Shown: positions 43,677-51,740 of the stretch, in pieces
How the letters are laid out: each line of letters opens with the position of its first letter
How positions within the stretch are numbered: the stretch's first letter is position 1
NCBI GenBank assembly: GCA_965204165.1
Contig: OZ241969.1
Coordinates: 4,526,001 to 4,590,000, forward strand
Direction: 5' to 3'
DNA from: VYFG01 sp965204165
GTDB taxonomy: Bacteria > Pseudomonadota > Gammaproteobacteria > Arenicellales > Poriferihabitantaceae
Length of the DNA stretch: 64,000 bases
Translations under genes and position numbers: made by a program
The notes under the pieces: generated by a model
The model's database searches: none
What the model saw: the letters and a program-made list of their open reading frames with translations, nothing else
Told to the model about the DNA's origin: nothing

Positions 43677-45173
43677 ATGACCACGGAAACGCCGAGGCCA
43701 GGTTCTTCTGCAGCGGGCGAGAAAACAACTGCGGGCGCACGCCTTTTTGCCGACTACCAGGTCCATCCGTCCTGTTACGACGAGATGTTCAGGGCCAGCG
43801 GCATACCGCACGACCATTGCCAGGAACTGTGGAAGGCGCTCGATGCCATGTCCCGCACCGACATCAAGTCCATGCAGGAACGTGCCGAACGGTCCTTCCT
43901 GCACGAGGGGATCACGTTTGCCGTCTACGGAGATGAGAGTGCGCAGGAGCGGATCATCCCGATCGACCTGCTGCCGAGGATACTCGACGCCGGGACCTGG
44001 GATTTCATCGAGCGGGGACTGCGCCAGCGGATCAAGGCCCTGAACCTGTTCCTCGCGGACGTCTACGGACCGGCCCGGATTCTTGCCGACGGCGTCCTGC
44101 CGGGCGAACTGGTCTACAGCTGCCCCCAGTACCGCATTGAAATGCGCGGGGTGGAGGTGCCGCATGGCGCATACGTTTCACTTTGCGGGACAGACATTGT
44201 CCGGACGCACGACGGCTTCATGGTGCTCGAAGACAACTTGCGCGTGCCGTCCGGGGTGTCATACATGCTGGCAAACCGCAGGGCACTGAAAGCCAGTTTC
44301 CGGAACCTGTTCCGACAGCACCGCGTGCGCGGCATCGAGGACTACGGTCTGCTGCTTCTCCAGACCCTGAAGGAACTGGCCCCTCCCGACATTTCCAACC
44401 CCTGTATCGTTCTTCTGACCCCGGGCGTCTACAACTCGGCATTCTACGAGCACATGTTCCTTGCCCGCGAAATGGGGATTGAACTTGTGCAGGGCAAGGA
44501 TCTGCTGGTCCATAACGGTTTCGTCTACATGCGGACGACCGGCGGACTGCGCCGGGTGGACGTGATATACCGCAGGGTCGATGACGATTTTCTGGATCCC
44601 CTGGCTTTCCGTCCCGACTCGCAACTGGGTGTGCCCGGCCTGTTTTACGCCTACCGGCTGGGAAATGTGGTCATCGCCAACGCCCCGGGTACCGGGGTTG
44701 CCGACGACAAGAGCGTCTACCCCTTCGTCCCTGACATGATCCGATACTATCTGGGCGAGGACCCGTTGCTCGCCAATGTTGAAACCCATCTCTGCCGGCA
44801 GCCCGAAGGCCTGGAATACACCCTCGACAATCTCGAGCATCTGGTCGTGAAGATGGTCGGCGAATCGGGGGGATACGGCATGCTGGTCGGGCCCCACGCA
44901 ACACCCGACGAACGCGCCGAATATGCGCGGGAGATCCGCAAGGATCCATCCAATTTCATTTCCCAGCCCACCCTCGACCTTTCCTGCGCGCCCTGCCTGA
45001 CGGGCGACGGGGTTGCGCCAAGACATGTTGATCTGCGCCCTTTCGTACTGCATGGCCAGAACACGCGGCTGGTGCCCGGCGCATTCTGCCGGGTCGCCCT
45101 CACCCCCGGCTCCCTGGTTGTAAACTCCAGCCAGGGCGGTGGGGGCAAGGATTTCTGGGTACTTTCCTCCTGA
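43677..45173 (+). CDS. circularly permuted ATP-grasp type 2 family protein (DUF404/DUF407)
   Basis: 498 residues. DYQVHPSCYDEMF, FAVYGDESAQERIIPIDLLPRIL and LNLFLADVYG are the N-terminal family signature; later EDNLRVPSGVSYML, LVQGKDLLVHNGFVYM and VVKMVGESGGYGMLVGPHA carry the permuted ATP-grasp motifs. Family members are thought to ligate amino acids or peptides, but the product is unknown. The ATG at 43677 leaves a short non-conserved leader. It forms an operon with the alpha-E and transglutaminase genes (gap 10 bases, then a 4-base overlap), a set that recurs together across proteobacteria. Confidence 0.93.
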   Translation: MTTETPRPGSSAAGEKTTAGARLFADYQVHPSCYDEMFRASGIPHDHCQELWKALDAMSRTDIKSMQERAERSFLHEGITFAVYGDESAQERIIPIDLLPRILDAGTWDFIERGLRQRIKALNLFLADVYGPARILADGVLPGELVYSCPQYRIEMRGVEVPHGAYVSLCGTDIVRTHDGFMVLEDNLRVPSGVSYMLANRRALKASFRNLFRQHRVRGIEDYGLLLLQTLKELAPPDISNPCIVLLTPGVYNSAFYEHMFLAREMGIELVQGKDLLVHNGFVYMRTTGGLRRVDVIYRRVDDDFLDPLAFRPDSQLGVPGLFYAYRLGNVVIANAPGTGVADDKSVYPFVPDMIRYYLGEDPLLANVETHLCRQPEGLEYTLDNLEHLVVKMVGESGGYGMLVGPHATPDERAEYAREIRKDPSNFISQPTLDLSCAPCLTGDGVAPRHVDLRPFVLHGQNTRLVPGAFCRVALTPGSLVVNSSQGGGGKDFWVLSS

Positions 45174-45183
45174 CCGTATCGAA

Positions 45184-46161
45184 ATGCTGTCGCACAACGC
45201 CCAGGGACTGTACTGGATCGGCCGGTACCTCGAGCGGGCGGAGCATGGCTGCCGCCTGCTCGCGGACCAGCTCGATGCCCTCCAGGACCGGCCGGTGGAC
45301 GATATCGACCGCATGTGGCGTCGCCTGTATGCAAGCCTGAAGCGCAGCCCGGCAGGCGGCAGCCTGGAATCCAACCTGAGCGATGAGGAATTCATGCTGG
45401 CGGATTCCTTTACGCTCGCCGACGACCTGACTTTCGAGCCGAGCAATCCTGGTGCCATCCGGAACTGCGTGGCGTCCGCGCGGGAGAATGCCCGCCAGGT
45501 CCGAAACTCGATCGGCAAGGACATGTGGTACTGCCTCAACACCGTTCATCTGGAACTGTCCGGCATCGAGATCGGGGACATCTGGAACAATCAGCCGGGG
45601 GATTTCTATTCCCATACCAAGGACGCCATCCGGACGTTTTCCGGGGCCGCCGACAGCACCATGTACCGTGATTGCGGATGGCATTTCCTGCAACTGGGCC
45701 GGTTCATCGAGCGGGCCCAGCTGCTCGCTTCCCTGCTGGACGCGCAGGTTTCAACCTTTCCCTCCGGGGAACAGCAGATCGAGTCCGACTGGTGCTCCCT
45801 GCTGCGGGTCTGCGAGGCCAGGTTCGCCTACAGCCGCCGCCATTCGCTGGAATACCTGCCGCGCAACGTGATCGGATTCCTGGTTTCCGATCCCCTGCTG
45901 TCACATTCGATCCGATATTCGCTGGCACGGATAACCGATGCACTTGACGCCGTTTCCGAGCAGCAGCCCGCCATGGAGGCGAGCCACCTGGGAGGGCGCA
46001 TGTCGGCATACATCGACTACGAGTGGCCGGGCCGTGATCCCGAGGATGATCAGGCCACGCGCCATGCATTGCAAAGAATCCACGAAACCTGCTGTCATCT
46101 TCACGACAACATCGAGGCGACCTATTTCAACTACATCATCGAGGACAGCCCGCGGTCATGA
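45184..46161 (+). CDS. alpha-E domain-containing protein (DUF403)
   Basis: 325 residues, all-helical, with the family start MLSHNAQGLYWIGRYLERAEH and later DSTMYRDCGWHFLQLGRFIERAQLLASLLDAQ. No catalytic motif is known for the family. I used the ATG at 45184, which begins exactly at the conserved segment; an in-frame GTG at 45139 would overlap the ATP-grasp gene. Presumed partner of the ATP-grasp protein. Confidence 0.92.
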   Translation: MLSHNAQGLYWIGRYLERAEHGCRLLADQLDALQDRPVDDIDRMWRRLYASLKRSPAGGSLESNLSDEEFMLADSFTLADDLTFEPSNPGAIRNCVASARENARQVRNSIGKDMWYCLNTVHLELSGIEIGDIWNNQPGDFYSHTKDAIRTFSGAADSTMYRDCGWHFLQLGRFIERAQLLASLLDAQVSTFPSGEQQIESDWCSLLRVCEARFAYSRRHSLEYLPRNVIGFLVSDPLLSHSIRYSLARITDALDAVSEQQPAMEASHLGGRMSAYIDYEWPGRDPEDDQATRHALQRIHETCCHLHDNIEATYFNYIIEDSPRS

Positions 46162-47117
46162 AGACGCCGCCACAGAGGTTCCTGGTCGAGCACCACTCCC
46201 ACTTCCACTACACGGCACCGGCATACCATAGCGTGATGCTCCTTCGCCTGCATCCCCGGGAAGACTGCGGACAGCGGGTGCTGAAGTTCAGCCTGCGTTC
46301 GGACCCTGCCGCTGCACTCGCCTCCTTCGACGACGCGTTCGGCAATACGTGCCACCTGCTCAATATCCATCGGGAACACCGGCAAACCGTCCTGAACTCC
46401 CGGGTACAGGTTGAAACCTGCCCGGCGCCGTCGCTCGAGACCCATGCCGAAAGCGACGACTGGGACGCACTATCAGAAATGGCAACCCCGATCCGGCTCT
46501 GGGAATACCTGAATCCCAGCCGTTTCGTCTATACCTGCCCGGCCCTGGAGACATTCGTGACCGAGAACGGCATCCGCCGCGGTACCGGCCCGATTTCCTC
46601 GCTGCTCGAAACTGCATCCATACTGTACAAGACGTTCCACTACGAACCCGGCAGCACAGAGGTGTACTCCCCGATCGAACACATACTGGAGACCGGGCGC
46701 GGGGTCTGCCAGGACTACACGCACGTCATGATCGCCATTGCCCGTTCCTGGGGAATACCGGGCCGTTACGTGTCGGGGTATCTTCACCTGGAAGGAATCG
46801 CAGGCGAACAGGTTCCCGCAGGCGCCAGCCATTCCTGGGGCGAGTTCCTGCTTCCCGGCCTGGGCTGGGTCGGCATCGACCCGACCAATGACACGCTCTC
46901 CGATCACCGGCACATACGCATTGCCGTAGGCCGCGACTACGCGGACGCGGCACCGACCCAGGGGACCCTGTTCAGTGGCGGTGAATCCGGCCTCGAGGTG
47001 CAGGTAACGGTCCGGGAGAGCGACGAGCCGGTGCCGGCGGTCAAACTGTACGCACAGCATGCGAATCTCATCGCCACAAGGGCGCCGATCCCGTCACAGC
47101 ATCGCTCCGACCAGTAG
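46158..47117 (+). CDS. transglutaminase-like cysteine peptidase family protein
   Basis: 319 residues: bacterial transglutaminase N-terminal domain (HHSHFHYTAPAYHSVMLLRLHP) followed by a transglutaminase core with catalytic Cys184 (GRGVCQDYTH), His225 (SHSWGEF) and Asp241 (GIDPTND). The triad is complete, so the protein is probably an active amidase, protease or transpeptidase. No signal peptide is seen, so it is likely cytoplasmic. Start overlaps the alpha-E stop (ATGA). Confidence 0.93.
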   Translation: MKTPPQRFLVEHHSHFHYTAPAYHSVMLLRLHPREDCGQRVLKFSLRSDPAAALASFDDAFGNTCHLLNIHREHRQTVLNSRVQVETCPAPSLETHAESDDWDALSEMATPIRLWEYLNPSRFVYTCPALETFVTENGIRRGTGPISSLLETASILYKTFHYEPGSTEVYSPIEHILETGRGVCQDYTHVMIAIARSWGIPGRYVSGYLHLEGIAGEQVPAGASHSWGEFLLPGLGWVGIDPTNDTLSDHRHIRIAVGRDYADAAPTQGTLFSGGESGLEVQVTVRESDEPVPAVKLYAQHANLIATRAPIPSQHRSDQ

Positions 47118-47336
47118 CCCGCCCCTGTCCGGGTCATGGTGCGTCCCGATGACGCCGCAGGATGAGCGTCACACCGCCTTTGGCAACGACAGCCAACACA
47201 CCTTCCGGCGTCCCGCCGCCGGGCAGTCCGGGTGCCGCGCCGGGACTGGCGCACGCGCACCGGCTTCACCTGCAGGCAGGCCGGTGACCCGGGACAGGCG
47301 CAGTGCCAGCCCGCCACTTCCCCTTCCCGCCCTGCA

Positions 47337-47780
47337 GTGACCCTGCCCGCGGAACTTCTCAGGGCCTACACCGATACCGCGTACCGCGTGTACGACGGGA
47401 ACCATGTCGAAACCCTCCAGATCGGGAAAGCGAGCGACTTCATGGTTGCGCGCATGCGGCAACTGGAGGTGACCACGGCCTGCCTGATCACCGCCTGGAA
47501 TCCATACAGCGAACCGGCCGGTGAAACGGATAACCGGGCCCGGAACGCCGCCCTTGAGACCGAGATACGGAATGCCGGGTTTCCCCTGCTTCCGGGAAAG
47601 GGCGAGAACACCCGGGGTGAATGGCCCGGGGAGGAGAGCATCCTGGCTTTCGGTCCGACCCGGGGCCAGGCAACCAGGTGGTGCCGCCAATACCGGCAGC
47701 ATGCAGTGGTCTGGGTCCGGAGCGACGGCATCCCGCTCCTTCTCCTGCAGGATGGGACCGTGCTGGACGCGGAAGGCTAG
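47337..47780 (+). CDS. DUF3293 domain-containing protein
   Basis: 147 residues if started at GTG 47337. The family pattern is visible as ACLITAWNPYSEP, then NxxxLETEI, GFPLLPGKG, GEWPGEESILAFG and a VVWV segment. Function unknown. An earlier in-frame start would add an Arg/Cys-rich leader with no similarity. It follows the transglutaminase gene by 219 bases, so it may not belong to that operon. The spacer itself shows nothing I recognise. Confidence 0.75.
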   Translation: MTLPAELLRAYTDTAYRVYDGNHVETLQIGKASDFMVARMRQLEVTTACLITAWNPYSEPAGETDNRARNAALETEIRNAGFPLLPGKGENTRGEWPGEESILAFGPTRGQATRWCRQYRQHAVVWVRSDGIPLLLLQDGTVLDAEG

Positions 47781-47808
47781 CGGGGATGTCGCCGCCGGGC
47801 GGGAGATA

Positions 47809-49140
47809 TCAGCCGAGCAACGATGCGATCGACTCCTCGAGAATATCCAGTCCCCGCCCGAGCTGATCGTCCGGCACGGTGAGCGGCACCAGAAGCCGGA
47901 TCACGTTGCCGTACGTGCCGCAGGACAGGAGGATCAGCCCCCTGTCCCTGGCCGTGGCGAGGATTTTCCCGGTGAGCTCGGCATCGGGCTGGTGGATGTC
48001 GCCATCCCGGAACAGTTCCATCGCCACCATGGCCCCGAGGCCCCGCACTTCGCCGATTTCCCGGTATTTCCCCGCCAGGGTGTTCAGCCGATCGGTCATC
48101 ATGCCGCCGATGGTCCGGGAGCGGTCCACGAGGTTCTCCTCCTCGAACGCCTCCAATACCGCCAGGGCCGCCGCGCAGGCAATGGGGCTGCCGCCGTAGG
48201 TGCCGCCGAGACCGCCGGCACCGATGGCGTCGATGACATCCTCCCGTCCGGTCATGCCGGAAAGCGGGAAGCCGCCGGCGATGGACTTGGCGAAGGCCGT
48301 GATATCCGCGGCAACTCCCATCTGTTCCATGGCGAAGAAGGTGCCGGTACGACCGGCGCCGGTCTGCACCTCGTCCGCGATCAGCAGGATCCCGTGCTCG
48401 TCACACAGGGCACGCAAGCGCTGCATGAACGACGGCGTGGCGACGTAGAACCCGCCTTCTCCCTGCACGGGCTCCAGAAGGACCGCCGCGATGTCGCCGG
48501 GTTCCGCGTCATTCTTGAAGATCCGGTGAATCGAGGCAATGGCGTCGTCCTCGCTCACACCGTGGAGCGCACAGGGATAGTCCGCGCGGAACACTCCGCC
48601 CGGCATCAGGCCCATTCCGGTACGGTACGGCGCCACCTTGCCGGTCAGCGCCAGGGTCGCCAGGGTGCGGCCGTGGTAGCCGGATGTGAAGGCAATCACG
48701 CCGGCGCGTCCGGTAAAGGCCCGCGCGGCTTTCACCGCGTTCTCCACCGCCTCCGCGCCGGTAACGAACAGCGCACTCTTCTTCGCGAAATCCCCCGGGA
48801 CGAGACGGTTCAGCCGCTCGCAAACGGAAATGTAGTTCTCGTATCCCAGCACCATGAAGCAGGTATGGGAAAAGGCCTCCATCTGCTCCAGGACCGCGGC
48901 CTTCACCCTGGGATGCATGTGGCCGGTGTTGAGCACCGCGATACCGCCGGCGAAGTCGAGGTATTCGCGACCTTCCACGTCCCAGACCGTGGCGTTTTCC
49001 GCGCGCTCGACGTAGATGGGGTGGATCGCCCCGACACCCCGGGCCACCGCCGCCTGGCGCCTGGCCAGCAGGGATTCGTTGGTTGCGGTACCGGCCTGGA
49101 GGCCGGACACGGATTTCAGTTGTTCTGCGCTGGCTGACAT
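47809..49140 (-). CDS. gabT: 4-aminobutyrate aminotransferase
   Basis: Class III PLP aminotransferase that converts GABA and 2-oxoglutarate to succinate semialdehyde and glutamate. 443 residues. Motifs: ATVWDVEGREYLDFAGGIAVLNTGH, SGYHGRTLATLALTGK, LLIADEVQTGAGRTGTFFAMEQ, and the PLP lysine in ITAFAKSIAGGFPLSG. No gabD or gabP is adjacent. Related class III enzymes with other substrates cannot be fully excluded. It converges on the DUF3293 gene. Confidence 0.9.
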   Translation of the reverse strand: MSASAEQLKSVSGLQAGTATNESLLARRQAAVARGVGAIHPIYVERAENATVWDVEGREYLDFAGGIAVLNTGHMHPRVKAAVLEQMEAFSHTCFMVLGYENYISVCERLNRLVPGDFAKKSALFVTGAEAVENAVKAARAFTGRAGVIAFTSGYHGRTLATLALTGKVAPYRTGMGLMPGGVFRADYPCALHGVSEDDAIASIHRIFKNDAEPGDIAAVLLEPVQGEGGFYVATPSFMQRLRALCDEHGILLIADEVQTGAGRTGTFFAMEQMGVAADITAFAKSIAGGFPLSGMTGREDVIDAIGAGGLGGTYGGSPIACAAALAVLEAFEEENLVDRSRTIGGMMTDRLNTLAGKYREIGEVRGLGAMVAMELFRDGDIHQPDAELTGKILATARDRGLILLSCGTYGNVIRLLVPLTVPDDQLGRGLDILEESIASLLG

Positions 49141-49367
49141 GTTCGTCTCGCTCTCAGGGTGGTGATGCCCTCCGTGACAGACCGGATTGCGGCTGCCCGG
49201 ATGGGATGGGAAATCCTATGGTAGTCCCCGGCCCTGCTGTTTTCCAGCACCCCGCGCAATTTATTACTGGTTTCTTCCTTCCGGTTATCCGGCGGTCCGA
49301 CAAGACCGCAACCACGGTATGAACCGTCCCCGCAGTCCTGCCTCCTGCCGGCAGACCCCCCGCAGGT

Positions 49368-50228
49368 TCAGCCGGGCGGCCGCACGAGACATCCCACCTT
49401 GGCGCCCAGACTCCCGGCCGCACGCATCTGCCGGTAGAGCCGCGAGAAACCGTGAAGGAAGATCACGGCGGGATTGACGGTCTCCAGTGGCGGCAGGACG
49501 CCGTAGACCACCTTTTCGCGCTCTTCCTCGAACGTGCCGAACAGCCGGTCCCACACGATGAAGACGCCGCCGTAGTTCTTGTCCACGTACTGCGGGTTCG
49601 AGCCGTGGTGAACGCGGTGGTGCGAGGGCGTGTTCATCACCGCCTCGACGGGCCGGGGCAACTTGCCGATTGCCTCGGTGTGAAGCAACGTCTGGTAGAG
49701 CTGCACGAAGGCTTCGGCGAAGAACACGACGAGGGGGTCGAAGCCCGCGATCACCAGCGGGATATGGAAGGGCAGCGGGAACACACCGTCGAGCGGGCCG
49801 AAGCGGTAGGCCACCGAGATGTTGAAGAACGGCGATGAATGGTGGACCGTGTGGGTCGCCCACCCGATCCCCACCCGGTGCGTGAATCGGTGCTCCCAGT
49901 AGTAGGCGAGATCGGCCAGCACAACGCACAGAGCGATGGACCAGGCCGTGGTCGGGATGTCGAACACCCGCCAGTAATAGTGGACGTGGTAATAGACAGC
50001 GATGTAGAACGTCGCGAGCAGTCCGTAGGCGATCAGCAGGAAGGCGATCAGCGTGGCGAAGTTGGCGAGGGTGTCGCCGATCAGGGTCCAGGTGAGCGTC
50101 TTTCTGAAGGCGTAGCGGGCGAGCTCGAACAGCAGGAAGGCGCTCGCGGCGAGGAAGATCCACTCGTCGAGCAGAATCTCCCAGTCGTAGACCCGATTGA
50201 CCGGGATGGGTCGGTCAAGAAAATCCAT
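49368..50228 (-). CDS. sterol desaturase / fatty-acid hydroxylase family protein
   Basis: 286-residue membrane di-iron hydroxylase. The histidine clusters HRFTHR, HTVHHSS and HHRVHHG that hold the iron pair are all present, between four to five hydrophobic helices. The ATG at 50228 was chosen over one 87 bases upstream because GGAGG stands 7 bases before it. The substrate (a lipid, sterol or carotenoid) cannot be assigned. It is a single gene; the 227 bases after it up to gabT and the 315 bases before it show no other gene. Confidence 0.92.
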   Translation of the reverse strand: MDFLDRPIPVNRVYDWEILLDEWIFLAASAFLLFELARYAFRKTLTWTLIGDTLANFATLIAFLLIAYGLLATFYIAVYYHVHYYWRVFDIPTTAWSIALCVVLADLAYYWEHRFTHRVGIGWATHTVHHSSPFFNISVAYRFGPLDGVFPLPFHIPLVIAGFDPLVVFFAEAFVQLYQTLLHTEAIGKLPRPVEAVMNTPSHHRVHHGSNPQYVDKNYGGVFIVWDRLFGTFEEEREKVVYGVLPPLETVNPAVIFLHGFSRLYRQMRAAGSLGAKVGCLVRPPG

Positions 50229-50543
50229 GGCCGTCCCTCCAGGTTCGGCAGAAAACGATGAGATAGGCTGACACCCCCAGAGCATGGCGAGCATCCACGG
50301 CAACCAGAGCGTCATCTCACGCCGAGTCGCATGGCCGATTCCGGTGGGCGGACAGTGCCGGTTCAGAAACTGATGATAGTTGCAGCCCTGTCAACCTGCG
50401 GATATAAGCCCCAAAGGAAAAAATACAAGGCCATGAAACGATGCCGGAATTGCCTTGTTCACGGGCGGGTTCAAGATGACCTTACCAGGATCACAGCCGT
50501 CACCTAAGTGCGCCATGCCCACACATGTCCTTTCTCCTTCCCG

Positions 50544-51740
50544 CTAGTAACCGGTGAGTTCCATGTAACCCCATCCGGATACCGGCGTTCCGTTCCAGGT
50601 TCCGTCTACATTCACCAGTCCCTCGTAATAACGAAAGGCCATGTCCATCACCTGGTCGTCAATTGCCGGCGTGACGGTGAGCGTCCAGGGGACTTCCGGG
50701 GAGTCTGCCCGCAGACGCCAGACGACGGGATACGTGTTTTCATGACCCGGGCCGGTCCAGTACCCGGTGGGTTCAATGCTGATACGGCCGGGGTCCAGTC
50801 GGGTCTTCCGATTCCCCGGATCGAGCAGCGCGGCGGACAGGTACGGGGGATTGCCTGCCTCCCTGACCTGGAAAATCACCAGCCTGTAACCGTTGTCGAG
50901 ATTCAGGGAGAACCAGTCCCATCCGCTTTGCCCGGGGGCCAGCACCGCACTGGACCATTCCCTGTCCATCCAGGTCTGCCCCCGGACGGAAAAGGTCTCC
51001 TCCCCGAGTCGCACCGTTCCCCGGGTCGACAGTCCGGGCATGGAATAGTAGTAGCTGGCGGCCCGTTCGTCCGCGGTCTTGACGCTGTATCCGCGATCAC
51101 CCTGCAGCACGGGCGGCAGTGCGGCCTCCACGACGAGGTCCAGCGCCAGTTCACCGGTCCCGGCAGTCAACCGGGCAGTAAAGCAGCCATCGCAGGCTTC
51201 ATTCCTGCCAGTCGCCCGTACCGACCAGCCGTTGACCCAGACGGCAAGCGGCGCCGCCTCGGCCCCGGCGAGTCCCAGCGCTCCCCGGGCGAAGTCTTCC
51301 CGGGCGGTGAAGCGTTCTCCATCCACGTCCGTCAGCGCCAGGTGCGCCATCCATGACTGGTCCGCGGTCCAGGCGGAATCGGGCCGGACGCCGGCGCCCC
51401 CCGTACGGAAGCGAAAGAATGTGAGCTGATAGCCGAACACCCTGCCCCCGGGACTCTCCAGCCGGCCCGTGAAATACCACCATTCCTGGCGGAAATCGGG
51501 GTGGGGACCGTGGTCCCGGGGAAACTCGATGGCGTAACCCGGAACCACCGGCCTGAACTGCTCCTCTGCCGGCATGGACAGAAAGGCGATCAGATCCTCC
51601 CGGGACCGGGATTCGTCCTCGGGTCCGGTTTCCGCACCACGGAACAATACGGTCAGCAGTCCGGCCAGGGCCAGCATGCCCGCAAAGACCGCCCACCGTA
51701 GGACACGGCCTGCCGTGAAATGCGCGTACTCAGTCTTCAC
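50544..51740 (-). CDS. CrtC/AttH-like lipocalin-fold protein
   Basis: 398 residues with one N-terminal membrane anchor (about 13-33) and a two-barrel hydroxyneurosporene synthase (CrtC) type body: HPDFRQEWWYFTGRLESPGGRVFGYQLTFFR, GQTWMDREWSS and GWDWFSLNLDNGYRLVIFQVR. True carotenoid hydratases are only part of this family; members beside an FtsX/LolD-type ABC transporter, as here, are of unknown function. Its start overlaps the permease stop by 11 bases, so the three genes form one operon. Confidence 0.88.
   Translation of the reverse strand: MKTEYAHFTAGRVLRWAVFAGMLALAGLLTVLFRGAETGPEDESRSREDLIAFLSMPAEEQFRPVVPGYAIEFPRDHGPHPDFRQEWWYFTGRLESPGGRVFGYQLTFFRFRTGGAGVRPDSAWTADQSWMAHLALTDVDGERFTAREDFARGALGLAGAEAAPLAVWVNGWSVRATGRNEACDGCFTARLTAGTGELALDLVVEAALPPVLQGDRGYSVKTADERAASYYYSMPGLSTRGTVRLGEETFSVRGQTWMDREWSSAVLAPGQSGWDWFSLNLDNGYRLVIFQVREAGNPPYLSAALLDPGNRKTRLDPGRISIEPTGYWTGPGHENTYPVVWRLRADSPEVPWTLTVTPAIDDQVMDMAFRYYEGLVNVDGTWNGTPVSGWGYMELTGY

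Noticed and set aside
47521..49137. Plus-strand 538-codon frame
   Set aside because: Lies over gabT on the opposite strand and has no recognisable protein features.
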